35,197 nt of DNA from Nitrospirae bacterium MYbinv3 (GCA_002753395.1 PEAB01000033.1:1-35197), one strand, 5' to 3'. Positions 7,945-15,746 are shown, counted from the first letter of the stretch. Numbers and translations: made by a program. The notes: generated from the letters alone by a model not told the origin.

Positions 7945-8795
7945 CGTTCTTTGTAAATAACGTGCTAAGGAAGCTTACGGTACTCCACGTAATATTGTTT
8001 GTATTAACGCTTGTATCGACTCTCATTGCTGGTGTGCTTCAGAAGGGGATTAATCCCATTAACGAGCCAGCACGACTTTACGAGGGTTTGCCATTTGCCC
8101 TGACGCTCCTGACTATATTGATGGCCCATGAGTTGGCTCATTACGTAGCATCCATAAGGCATAATACGATTGCCACGCTGCCATACTTCATACCCGGCCC
8201 TTCCATTTTTGGCACATTTGGTGCATTTATCAAGATGAAGTCGCCCATAACCACACGCACTGCCCTGATAGACATAGGGGCGTCAGGTCCGATAGCTGGG
8301 TTTGTTGTCTCGGTAGCGGCTGTTGTATGCGGGTTGTTTTACTCGGACGTGGTTGAGATACATGAGGGGGCCGCCTTCACGTTGGGTGATTCCTTGTTGT
8401 TTTATATCCTTACGAAAATCATTGTTGGGACCCCGCCAGCAGGGTTTGACATACTGTTGAGTCCAGTTGCCTTTGCCGGCTGGATCGGTTTTCTTGTGAC
8501 ATCCTTAAACCTGCTCCCAGTTGGGCAGCTCGATGGCGGCCACATCGTCTATGCCATCGTAAATGACGTGCACACGTGGATATCTCGGTCGCTGATAGTG
8601 GTGTTGGGGTTAATGGGTATCGGTCTATGGGAGGGGTGGCTCACGTGGGCGGTCTTATTACTCGTCTTAGGGATACAACATCCACCGGTTTTGTTTAAAG
8701 ACATCCCTCTGCAGCCATCAAGGAGAAAAACTGCCGTTATCTCCCTATCCATTTTCATCCTAACATTCACACCACAACCATTCAAGGCATTCTAA
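7932..8795 (+). CDS. Site-2 protease family (M50) membrane metalloprotease
   Basis: This is an intramembrane zinc metalloprotease of the M50 family. The zinc motif HELAH sits at residues 66-70 within a hydrophobic helix and the third ligand motif QLDGGH has its Asp at 201. Several further hydrophobic segments (about 12-35, 95-125, 145-175, 180-200, 215-250) place it in the inner membrane. There is no PDZ domain and the 287-residue length is like the small stand-alone members. The usual role is cleavage of membrane-bound regulators, but the substrate is unknown. ATG 7932 overlaps rimO by 13 bases. It ends the lon-to-rimO run and is followed by an old R1 repeat. Confidence 0.88.
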   Translation: MLSLTFFVNNVLRKLTVLHVILFVLTLVSTLIAGVLQKGINPINEPARLYEGLPFALTLLTILMAHELAHYVASIRHNTIATLPYFIPGPSIFGTFGAFIKMKSPITTRTALIDIGASGPIAGFVVSVAAVVCGLFYSDVVEIHEGAAFTLGDSLLFYILTKIIVGTPPAGFDILLSPVAFAGWIGFLVTSLNLLPVGQLDGGHIVYAIVNDVHTWISRSLIVVLGLMGIGLWEGWLTWAVLLLVLGIQHPPVLFKDIPLQPSRRKTAVISLSIFILTFTPQPFKAF

Positions 8796-8828
8796 CGGTA
8801 AAAAGAATAGAAGGGGGCGCTCCTCACC

Positions 8829-9038
8829 TAGTATTGTTGACTTAAGGCTGCGAAGATAAAAAATAAGGAGGGCTTTGCCTACTGACGCAGGGGTTCGCAA
8901 CCCCCTCCCTAGACCCTCCCACAAGGGGAGGGGTGAGGCACCCCAGCTACAAAGAAGTCCCTTTGACCCCGTAAATATCAGGCGTTTTTACTTAAATTAC
9001 ACACAGACGCATATAATAATGCTTTAGTCAACAACATT
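8829..9038. mobile_element. R1 element, degenerate copy (A), carrying R4-like core
   Basis: Imperfect ends at about 8831-8846 and 9022-9037 match the R1 ends ATGCTGTTGACTTAAG with three or four mismatches. The interior has the R4-like core AGACCCTCCCACAAGGGG and an extra stem containing GACGCAGGGGTTCGCAAC, which is also found in the copy at 20155-20270. The stretch just before it (8812-8828) resembles the R4 end that hosts R1 elsewhere. It is non-coding and lies between the M50 gene and cheV. Confidence 0.7.
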
Positions 9039-9046
9039 TAAGCTTA

Positions 9047-9982
9047 TTATGCCGTTGCATCTATACGGGACAGGATGGTTTTAGCGATTGTGTCAGGGTT
9101 GAACTTTGATATGAAGTCGTTGGCGCCGTATTTTTTAGACTTAAGGATGGAAGCTGAGTCGCTCAGTGAGCTGTGCAGAACCATGTAGAGGTCGGCTAAC
9201 TTTGGGTTTTCCTTTATTCGTTTGGTGAATGTAAAGCCGTCCATGCCAGGCATTTCAATATCCGAGATGATCATGAAGAACTTATCTGAAAGAGGTGTAT
9301 GTTCAACGGCCATATCTTCAAGCATTGTAAGGGCGTCAACGGCGCTTTCCATGAAGGTGTAGGTGACCCCTAGTTGGTCAAGAACTGATTGCATCATTAT
9401 TCGTGCCGTCTTTGAGTCCTCAACTATCAGGATGTGGAACTGTTTATAGTCAAGCCCGGTTCTTTCTTTTGTCAGCGTTTCGGAGACATTTACATCGGCG
9501 CCAATTATCTCTGTCAGAATCTTTTCTATATCCAGGATCTGAACGGTTACCTCCTCCGTTAGAAATGTGAGGGCAGTAAGGTAGGTGGAGCTGCTTATGA
9601 TGCCTGTGGGACTTTTAATCTCTTCCCAGCTCTTGTTGATGAGCGTATCAGGGGCGCTTACGAGGAACCCTTGTGTTGTTGTGCTGTACTCGCATACGAT
9701 TACGTAACAGATAGTGTTTTTATAATCAACGGGAGGCAGTCCTAATACCTCTGAGAGGTCTATCACGATAATGGACTTACCTCTGAAGTTGATAGAGCCT
9801 TTGACAGCATAATGGGAATTAGGCATCTTTGTTACTTTCTTGGGACACTCAAAGACCTCGACGATCTTAAACACGTTTATTGCGTACAACTGCTCGTCGC
9901 TGAGATAGAAGGTCAGCATCTCCATCTGGTTGCCGAGGGATACGTTGGTCTGCCTCTGTACTTCTTCCATTAAGTCGCTCAT
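9047..9982 (-). CDS. cheV: Chemotaxis protein CheV (CheW-receiver fusion)
   Basis: CheV couples chemoreceptors to the kinase CheA through its CheW domain and tunes the signal through phosphorylation of its receiver domain. The CheW-like domain spans about residues 18-165 (LTFYLSDEQLYAINVFKI, FRGKSIIVIDLSEVLGLP). The receiver domain spans about 184-308, with VEDSKTARIMM at its start, the phospho-acceptor Asp241 in ISDIEMPGMDG and the later LHSS and KFNPDTIAK motifs. On the minus strand AGGAGGTG lies eight bases before the ATG, a strong ribosome-binding site. The gene stands alone, diverges from the kinase-like gene and is flanked on both sides by inverted GC-rich repeats. Its likely partner here is the receptor at 18404-20041. 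Confidence 0.93.
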   Translation of the reverse strand: MSDLMEEVQRQTNVSLGNQMEMLTFYLSDEQLYAINVFKIVEVFECPKKVTKMPNSHYAVKGSINFRGKSIIVIDLSEVLGLPPVDYKNTICYVIVCEYSTTTQGFLVSAPDTLINKSWEEIKSPTGIISSSTYLTALTFLTEEVTVQILDIEKILTEIIGADVNVSETLTKERTGLDYKQFHILIVEDSKTARIMMQSVLDQLGVTYTFMESAVDALTMLEDMAVEHTPLSDKFFMIISDIEMPGMDGFTFTKRIKENPKLADLYMVLHSSLSDSASILKSKKYGANDFISKFNPDTIAKTILSRIDATA

Positions 9983-10121
9983 GTTTTCACACCTCCTAGT
10001 GTTTCTGTTACCACTGTTATCATCTATATTAACAACTATAGTATGTGTATGCTGCTGTCTCCTAAGCTATATATATACTTTATAAATATTCTCATAAAAA
10101 AGTATAGTATGTATATGATGT

Positions 10122-10246
10122 GGGTGCATAAGAACAACATCGAAACTAAGATTATTTACGGGGGTCAAGGGGACTTCTTTGTAGCTGGGGTGCCTCACCC
10201 CTCCCCTTGTGGGTTGGTCTGAGGGGGGACAAAGTCCCCCCTTTCT
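10122..10246. repeat. R2 end plus R4 repeat (copy H) between cheV and the kinase-like gene
   Basis: A solitary R2-type end (GGGTGCATAAGAA, from 10122) is followed at 10158-10243 by a GC-rich repeat in the opposite orientation to the one at about 8870-8972. The shared stretch includes AGCTGGGGTGCCTCACCCCT, and the right end folds as GGGGGACAAAGTCCCCC followed by TTT. The remainder of the 358-base gap between the divergent genes (9983-10340) shows no gene; the cheV and kinase-gene promoters must lie here but I see no clear -35/-10 pair. Confidence 0.75.
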
Positions 10247-10340
10247 AAAAACCGATGAAGTTATTATACACCCGATGATGTTAGCGAAAAGACGTTGAAA
10301 TAAGAAAAGAGGGTGTGATAGCATAGCGAAGGGATATAAG

Positions 10341-12356
10341 TTGGACAAAGAGGCAGCATTGACCATTAGACAGCGTTACAGGATAGAGAGGGAGTTAAGC
10401 AGGAGGGATGGCACGATCATCTATGTGGCTACAGACCTGCATAAAAACCGCCCATGCGTTGTAAAGGCCATCAGCATGAGTAGAGAGGTTTACGACAAAA
10501 ACGCCGAGTTCCTGAAACAAGAGGCAAAGACACTCTACAACCTCAACCACCCAAATATCCCCAATTTCGTAGACTTCTTCACCGAACTGACGGCTGCCGT
10601 GGCGACCTCTTACATCGTCCACGACTACATAGACGGCAAAAACCTGCAGGAACTCATAAACGAAGGCAGACACCTTACCGAGGAACAGATAACTACGTTG
10701 ACCCGCTATATCCTCCATACGCTCAGATACCTGCACGCCTCCTCCCCACAGATTATCCACAGAGATCTAAACCCCACAAACATAGTCATCGACAACAGAG
10801 GTAAGCCACACCTGATAAACATCGGTGCGTTAAAGCCCAGCCTCCTCCAAGACCCGCTGCACTCAACGCCTCAACGGCCAGAACTCAACCCCTACACGCC
10901 GGAAGAACAACTCCAGGGGGCTGTCACCGCTGCGTCAGACATCTACACCCTAGGCCTGAGTATTGTCTTTGCACTCACTCACGTACATCCCAACGATATC
11001 CCAATCAGAGGACAGAGACACGACTTCAGAGGTCTCGTTAAGGTCTCCTACCGCTTGGCCAACATCCTTGACAAGATGATCCAACCCAACGTTAGGCACC
11101 GCTACCAGACCGCCAGCGACGTCCTAAAGGACCTAGACACCGCAACAGCAATGCCAACACACCATCTAGGCCCAGACAACAAGCAGGTAGCAATCGTGTT
11201 AACAGTCGTAGTACTGATATTAGCAGCCGGATTAGTTTTAATCAAACCCCTTGTGTTGGAGTTAGAAAACAGGCTCAAACAGACGAAAATTTACTCCAAG
11301 AGCTACCCCAAAAGCAACACAAAGAGCACCCCCAAGAGCGCAAAACCAGCCAAGAACGTCAATGTCAATCCGGTTATTATTACACAAAAGCAGACATACA
11401 CGACCGGTGAAACAATACTTGTTAAGTACTCTGGCCTGCCAGGCAACGAACAGGATTGGTTGACTATAGTTGAAAGCAGTTCACCTACCAATTCCTACAA
11501 ACAGTCGTTCTATACCAAAGGCCAGACTGAGGGGAGTTTAACATTCGAGGGCCTACCTCCAGGCGCTTATGAGGTGCGTCTTTATTACGACTGGCCAAAT
11601 GGCGGGTATAATATCATCAGACGCCACAAGTTTAACGTACAACAGGTCAGCGCAGAGCGGACTCAGGCAGCACAAGACCAGATATACCAGGGCAAGAGAA
11701 ACATCAAGGGCAGGCTCCTCTTTGACGGCGCCCCCCTGCCACAGCTTACAAAGGTAGAACCCATGTTCGGTCTTAGAAACTTGAGCAAGAACGTTGTTGA
11801 AAACCTGACCGTAAATTACTCAGATGGCCGCTTTACAATTCAAGACCTCCCGCCGGGGAGGATCGGGATGCGTGTGGATGTCAACGCCAACCTCGATAAC
11901 CCTTTCTACTATCCAGGAGATATGATGGTGTGGTTTTTATTTAACGAAAAAAATACGTACACCGATGAGGTCGTAGTCAATCTTAAGCGGATAATACACC
12001 TAACAGAACCTCAGGACAACGCTTACGTCATGGAGAGCCGTGATGCCACTTGCTTAAACAAGACCCTCCTGCCCTCTCCTGTTGAGCTTAAATGGGAATC
12101 TCTCGGTCAAGGCGTCGTCTACAATATCAGGGTAAACCGGCTGGCCTGCGCCAACCATCACATGTTTGTTGCCACGGAGTTAACCGAAAGTGTCTCAGGC
12201 AACTCCGTGTCCTTAAGGCTTCCCCCAAGCGCTGAGAACGAATGTTACAGTCTTACCGTAGCCGGCAAGCGAAACGGCATCGAAATGGCCGTACTCTCAA
12301 CCCACGGCAAGAGCAGCTACGGATGGGATTACCGCTTCAGGGTAGCAGGGAAATAG
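10341..12356 (+). CDS. Membrane-anchored Ser/Thr kinase-like protein, probable pseudokinase
   Basis: A cytoplasmic kinase-fold domain (about 10-265) is followed by one membrane helix (about 282-306), a Ser/Lys/Pro-rich linker and a large extracytoplasmic region (about 340-671) with Ig- or carboxypeptidase-regulatory-like strands such as GLPPGAYEVRLYYDWPNGG. The ATP lysine (K42, CVVKAISM), catalytic loop HRDLNPTN (D142, N147) and a PEEQ element are kept. The glycine-rich loop is degenerate (LSRRDGTIIYVA) and the DFG metal-binding Asp is replaced: the segment reads LINIG with Asn160. It may therefore bind nucleotide without efficient phosphotransfer and act as a sensor scaffold. The start is TTG 10341, with GAAGGGA ten bases upstream; no ATG gives a better N-terminus. 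It has no partner kinase or phosphatase gene nearby. Confidence 0.8.
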   Translation: MDKEAALTIRQRYRIERELSRRDGTIIYVATDLHKNRPCVVKAISMSREVYDKNAEFLKQEAKTLYNLNHPNIPNFVDFFTELTAAVATSYIVHDYIDGKNLQELINEGRHLTEEQITTLTRYILHTLRYLHASSPQIIHRDLNPTNIVIDNRGKPHLINIGALKPSLLQDPLHSTPQRPELNPYTPEEQLQGAVTAASDIYTLGLSIVFALTHVHPNDIPIRGQRHDFRGLVKVSYRLANILDKMIQPNVRHRYQTASDVLKDLDTATAMPTHHLGPDNKQVAIVLTVVVLILAAGLVLIKPLVLELENRLKQTKIYSKSYPKSNTKSTPKSAKPAKNVNVNPVIITQKQTYTTGETILVKYSGLPGNEQDWLTIVESSSPTNSYKQSFYTKGQTEGSLTFEGLPPGAYEVRLYYDWPNGGYNIIRRHKFNVQQVSAERTQAAQDQIYQGKRNIKGRLLFDGAPLPQLTKVEPMFGLRNLSKNVVENLTVNYSDGRFTIQDLPPGRIGMRVDVNANLDNPFYYPGDMMVWFLFNEKNTYTDEVVVNLKRIIHLTEPQDNAYVMESRDATCLNKTLLPSPVELKWESLGQGVVYNIRVNRLACANHHMFVATELTESVSGNSVSLRLPPSAENECYSLTVAGKRNGIEMAVLSTHGKSSYGWDYRFRVAGK

Positions 12357-12365
12357 GATTTATGT

Positions 12366-12388
12366 GGGTGCATGAGAAACTCATGGGG
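12366..12388. repeat. Solitary R2 end abutting truncated hicA
   Basis: GGGTGCATGAGAAACTCATG matches an R2 terminal repeat, and CATGAG/CTCATG within it is self-complementary. The opposite R2 end is missing. The hicA frame closes at 12391, right next to it, which suggests that the element or a deletion at its edge removed the end of hicA. Confidence 0.65.
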
Positions 12389-12390
12389 TT

Positions 12391-12546
12391 TTAAAACAGG
12401 AAAAGAAGTACTGGAATAGTAATTGTCCCGTCTTCTGTGGATTTTTGGTATATCTTATGGCTTCCCGTATGTCTGACCGGCCTAAAACCTTCTTTTTCGA
12501 GTACCCTACAAAGCTCCTTGCTGCTTAGGGGAGGTATCTTACTCAT
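12391..12546 (-). pseudogene. hicA: hicA toxin gene, C-terminally truncated
   Basis: This 51-residue frame has the double-stranded-RNA-binding-like HicA fold start (MSKIPPLSSKELCRVLEKEG) and the catalytic histidine in RHTGSHKIY. Normal HicA continues after the TIPV strand with a basic helix for about 15-20 more residues. Here TIPV is followed by LLFLF and a stop, next to a solitary R2 repeat end. The mRNase histidine is present, but the missing last helix probably leaves it inactive or weak. Its ATG overlaps the end of hicB by eight bases, the usual coupled arrangement, with the antitoxin gene first. Confidence 0.78.
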
Positions 12547-12766
12547 TAATGATTAGTTCCAGCTCTTCCTTAATGACCTTGCTGGAGAAAAAAGGTATGT
12601 TATCAATTCCAACCACTTCAATATATCCCTCTGCTGCATCTTTAAGCATGTCTATTGCCTGTTCTATAGTATCCCCTTCAGTTGTAACATCCAGTTCAGG
12701 ACAATAAACTACATACCCACCTTCCTCGGCTGGTATAAGTTCAGCGATAATCTGTATTTTTCTCAT
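12539..12766 (-). CDS. hicB: HicB-family antitoxin
   Basis: HicB antitoxins neutralise HicA and often repress their own operon. The partial RNase-H-like fold is visible: IIAELIPAEEGGYVVYCPELDVTTEGDTIEQAIDML is spread over residues 5-40, followed by an amphipathic helix. I start at ATG 12766 because AGGAGG lies seven bases upstream; the adjacent ATG at 12769 is also possible. The 75-residue protein has no obvious C-terminal DNA-binding domain. The upstream frame is continuous with a DUF104-like antitoxin relic. With hicA truncated, this antitoxin may now be orphaned. Confidence 0.83.
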   Translation of the reverse strand: MRKIQIIAELIPAEEGGYVVYCPELDVTTEGDTIEQAIDMLKDAAEGYIEVVGIDNIPFFSSKVIKEELELIINE

Positions 12767-12769
12767 CAT

Positions 12770-12862
12770 TTCACCTCCTGTTTCAACTCCGTCTTGAAAT
12801 TCAGTCTTCTCCAAAGGTTCGAATACGCCTTAACTATATCTGGCTCGTATTATGGTATACAT
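12770..12862 (-). pseudogene. DUF104 (AF2212-like) antitoxin relic with in-frame stop
   Basis: From ATG 12862, preceded by AAAGGAGGG, the frame reads MYTIIRARYS, then TAA (12830-12832), then GVFEPLEKTEFQDGVE. This matches the opening of the DUF104 small-antitoxin family (pattern I-R/A-x-Y-x-x-GV-x-PLE-K). A single codon between Ser and Gly has become a stop. The frame then merges directly into hicB. The rest of the antitoxin and its toxin partner are gone, so this is a remnant whose leader and ribosome-binding site may still serve hicB. Confidence 0.6.
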
Positions 12863-12886
12863 ACGCCCTCCTTTCAACTCTGACTT

Positions 12887-12895
12887 ATTATATCA
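12887..12895 (-). promoter_or_regulatory. Extended -10 promoter for the hicB unit
   Basis: On the minus strand TGATATAAT forms an extended -10 element (TG, one base, TATAAT) about 25 bases before the start of the antitoxin relic. No good -35 is seen at 16-18 bases, which extended -10 promoters tolerate. Confidence 0.45.
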
Positions 12896-12984
12896 TAATT
12901 ACCAATGACACCACTTATTAGATATAGGCTTGATATACAAAGCATTTAGTTTGACAATATCATGGTTCCATATGGTTGCCATAA

Positions 12985-13110
12985 AAACGTCTGAACCACG
13001 ATTTAACGGATTAAGGGGTTACGAACCCCTGCGTCAATAGGGATTACCAGGATTAGTTAAAATCTTTTTCCTGTAAATCCTTTAATCTGTGTAATCCTAT
13101 ATCAGACAAT
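12985..13110. repeat. GGATTA-rich interspersed repeat
   Basis: The stretch alternates motifs such as AACGGATTAAGGGG, GGATTACCAGGATTA and AATCCTTTAATCTGTG that are partly inverted copies of each other. It also contains GGGGTTACGAACCCCTGCGTC, the reverse complement (one mismatch) of a stem inside the R1 copies at 8883 and 20203. It is non-coding, and apart from the flagged promoter and repeats I see nothing else between 12896 and 13200. Confidence 0.5.
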
Positions 13111-13134
13111 CCCTATGTTTACTTAAATATGCCA

Positions 13135-13162
13135 TTGTCAAATTCGGTAAATTTGATATAAT
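13135..13162 (+). promoter_or_regulatory. Sigma-70-type promoter upstream of the DUF1566/VCBS gene
   Basis: TTGTCA (13135-13140) and TATAAT (13157-13162) are 16 bases apart. It points toward the secreted DUF1566/VCBS protein gene, but a nested repeat pair of 279 bases now lies between them. Confidence 0.6.
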
Positions 13163-13200
13163 AGAGCAGAGGGAAGTTAAATAAAAACGGTAAATTATTT

Positions 13201-13479
13201 GGTAGTCCTGCAGAGGTAGTGATATTCAATCCCCCTCCCTTGATGAGAGGGGGTAGGGGTAATGCTGTTGACTTAAGGATATAAAGATGCAAAAAAATAG
13301 AGAGGGCTTTGCCCTCCCTAGACCCTCCCACAAGGGGACTCGTCCCCTTGACCCCGTAAATGTCAGGCGTGGCTGCTAAAGATGTTACTTGCTATACATC
13401 AAGAATGCTTAAGTCAACAGCATTAGGGGTGAGGGGAGGGTGTTAAGTTTACTGTCACCACTACTTGTGCAGGACTACC
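13201..13479. mobile_element. R3 MITE-like element interrupted by R1
   Basis: The outer ends are GGTAGTCCTGCAGAGGTAGTG at left and, inverted, GGTAGTCCTGCACAAGTAGTG at right. Flanks AATTATTT (13193-13200) and AATTATCT (13480-13487) form an imperfect 8-bp target duplication. Removing the R1 copy (13262-13423) and one TA leaves about 115 bp that match the inverted copy at 15752-15841. It is non-coding and is inserted in the leader region of the next gene. Confidence 0.82.
13262..13423. mobile_element. R1 MITE (copy B) nested in R3, TA duplication
   Basis: Perfect 16-bp ends ATGCTGTTGACTTAAG (13262-13277) and its inverse (13408-13423) bound a 162-bp element flanked by TA on both sides. The interior has GAGGGCTTTGCCCTC and AAGGGGACTCGTCCCCTT hairpins. 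It differs from the copy at 30283-30445 at about four positions. TA target sites and short perfect ends resemble IS630/Tc1-mariner-derived MITEs. Confidence 0.88.
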
Positions 13480-13505
13480 AATTATCTTAAGCAAAGGAGG
13501 CAGTT

Positions 13506-15746
13506 ATGAAAACTAATAGGTGGTTGTTTTTTTCTTCATTATCAGTGATGCTAACTTTATTGAGTCTTTCATTGCTATGTTCTAGCAGCGTTACCTATGC
13601 AGGCAGCGTCAGTCTGCCTCAGACGGGGCAGACGACAAGTTATTACTGGGGCGATGACGGCGCAGTCAGGGCTGGTGTAGCTTGGCCTATCCCTCGTTTC
13701 TGGGACTACGGCTCCGTGCCACATTGCATGAAAGACAACCTCACGGGGTTGGTATGGCCCAAATACGGTGATCTTGCCGGTGAAGGGATGTCATGGAGTG
13801 ACGCACTGAAATATGTTGACAAGATGAACAGAGGCGAGGTGAACAACTTTGGCTACACTGACTGGAGGCTACCAAACATCAACGAACTTGAGAGCCTGAT
13901 AAATGCCGGAGAGATTAGTACAGCAAGCTGGCTTAAAGACCAGGGTTTTATGGATGTGCAGCTTGGGCACTATTGGTCATCGACTACATATTTTAACGAT
14001 ACTAGCGAGGCATGGTCTGTTGACATACTCCTCAGCAATGTTGAACCAGGACGTAAGTCGTTCCCCAGTTACGGTGTCTGGCCTGTTAGAGAGGGAGACT
14101 CCGGCGATGCGCTTATCTGGGCAACCGGACAATACACCAGTTATGCCGCAGGCGATGATGGCGCATTACACAGAGGTGTGGCGTGGCCTGAACCTAGATT
14201 CACAGAAAACGTTAACAATACAGTAACAGATAATCTGACGGGGCTGAGTTGGACTAAAGACGCTAGTACACCCAACGTGTACGTGAAGATCAACGAAACA
14301 GAAATACTTAGTTGTGAGGGACCGCCTGCGAACTGGGAAAAGGCGCTTGATTACGTGAAGTGCATAAACAGTGCAAGATACCTTGGCCACAACGATTGGC
14401 GACTTCCAAACAGAAAAGAGCTTATGAGTCTAATCGACCGTCATGAAGCTTATCCTGCACTACCATTTGGACATCCATTTATCCATTTGAAGCAAGGGTA
14501 TGCTACATCAACAACAAATGCAAGAACTCCAGGGAATGTTTGGGTTATGTATTTGTTTAGTGGTTTAATAGACGACTATACAAAGTCTGTCGGCTTCTTC
14601 GTTTGGCCGGTTCGCACACGAGAGGTTGGAAATGAAGGAGATATCTATACGTTGAAGGTTTCAAAACAGGGCACGGGCAGAGGGTATATTACAAGCTCAG
14701 ACGGCAAGATAGGCTGCGGAGGAGCCTGCACTGCATCGTACACATCACCGGTAATATTAAAACTCACAGCAGCAGCCAGCACCAATTCAACTTTTCATGG
14801 CTGGGGGAGCGATGACTGTGTAGGGAGTGACCCAACCTGCATTCTTACTATGTCTGGTGACAAGGGTTTAAAGGCAACGTTCATTCTAAACCCATATGCC
14901 AAGAAGGTCAAGTATGATTTTGATGGCGATGGCAACAGCGACGTCCTGTGGCGCAGCTCATCAACGGGTGACGTCTATATGTGGTCTATGAATGGTACCA
15001 AGATTATAGAAAGTGACTTTGTTGTTAGAGACTTACCATTAGACTGGGATATTAAGGCAACGGGCGATTTCGATGCCGATGGTAAGAGTGATATCTTGTG
15101 GCAAAACACAAAAAACGGTGATGTTGCTATATGGCTCATGGAAGGGCGCACAATCAAGAACAGCGGGTATGCCAACAGAGGTATGCCGGCTGAGTGGATA
15201 TATCAGCAAACAGGCGACTTCAACGGCGACGGCAAGAGCGATATCGTATGGAGAAACAAAAACACAGGAGACGTCTATGTCTGGTACGTGGATGGAACAA
15301 ATATATCTGGCGGTGGTCATCTGGCTAAGGGTATGCCGTCGGAGTGGCTGCTAAAGGGCACAGGCGATTTCAATGGTGACGGTAAAAGCGATGTGTTGTG
15401 GCAAAACTCCACAAACGGCGATGTCGTTGTCTGGCTGATAAAGGCGGTTGAAGACTTTGACGGTGATGGCAAGAGCGATATCCTGTGGCAAAACATCTCA
15501 TCAGGCGACGTAGTTACCTGGTTTATGAATGGAGGCAATACAGCCGGCGGAGGTTATGTGGTAAAAGAGGTGCCTAACAACTGGCAGATCAGCACCACCG
15601 GATATTATAGCAGTGACGGCAAGACCGACATCCTATGGCAGAACATTACAAATGGCGACGTCTACATGTATATTATGGATGGTCTAAAAGTTACTGAAGG
15701 GGGTTTTGTTGCAAACAATATCCCTAACGACTGGAAGGTGAAGTAA
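13506..15746 (+). CDS. Secreted DUF1566 / VCBS-repeat protein
   Basis: A signal peptide (about 1-32, cleavage near TYAG) leads into two DUF1566 (Lcl C-terminal-like) domains, about 75-197 and 230-375. Each carries the DNLTGL-W and DWRLPN-ELESLI motifs and ends in WPVR. A cysteine-containing InlB-B-like repeat follows (GCGGACTASYTSPVILKLTA, about 390-455). The C-terminal third is six FG-GAP/VCBS units with DFDGDGKSDILWQN calcium-binding loops. Units start every 150 bases (15063, 15213, 15363, then 15450, 15600), except that unit 4 is short by 63 bases, an in-frame loss. It probably acts as a surface or exported adhesive protein; no enzyme domain is seen. AGGAGG seven bases before ATG sets the start. 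The gene is closely bracketed by inverted R3 repeats. Confidence 0.85.
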   Translation: MKTNRWLFFSSLSVMLTLLSLSLLCSSSVTYAGSVSLPQTGQTTSYYWGDDGAVRAGVAWPIPRFWDYGSVPHCMKDNLTGLVWPKYGDLAGEGMSWSDALKYVDKMNRGEVNNFGYTDWRLPNINELESLINAGEISTASWLKDQGFMDVQLGHYWSSTTYFNDTSEAWSVDILLSNVEPGRKSFPSYGVWPVREGDSGDALIWATGQYTSYAAGDDGALHRGVAWPEPRFTENVNNTVTDNLTGLSWTKDASTPNVYVKINETEILSCEGPPANWEKALDYVKCINSARYLGHNDWRLPNRKELMSLIDRHEAYPALPFGHPFIHLKQGYATSTTNARTPGNVWVMYLFSGLIDDYTKSVGFFVWPVRTREVGNEGDIYTLKVSKQGTGRGYITSSDGKIGCGGACTASYTSPVILKLTAAASTNSTFHGWGSDDCVGSDPTCILTMSGDKGLKATFILNPYAKKVKYDFDGDGNSDVLWRSSSTGDVYMWSMNGTKIIESDFVVRDLPLDWDIKATGDFDADGKSDILWQNTKNGDVAIWLMEGRTIKNSGYANRGMPAEWIYQQTGDFNGDGKSDIVWRNKNTGDVYVWYVDGTNISGGGHLAKGMPSEWLLKGTGDFNGDGKSDVLWQNSTNGDVVVWLIKAVEDFDGDGKSDILWQNISSGDVVTWFMNGGNTAGGGYVVKEVPNNWQISTTGYYSSDGKTDILWQNITNGDVYMYIMDGLKVTEGGFVANNIPNDWKVK

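Noticed and set aside
8829-9038. The repeat region read as a small RNA gene
   Set aside because: The stems are explained by R1 and R4 copies found elsewhere in the window; no promoter or conserved unique sequence supports an RNA gene.
10067-10366. Minus-strand open frame of 99 codons between cheV and the kinase-like gene
   Set aside because: It runs across the R4 repeat and a low-complexity AT stretch, has no ribosome-binding site and resembles no protein family.
13119-13331. Minus-strand open frame of 70 codons upstream of the DUF1566/VCBS gene
   Set aside because: It is made of R3 and R1 repeat sequence; similar peptides arise from the copy near 30149-30355, as expected of translated repeats.
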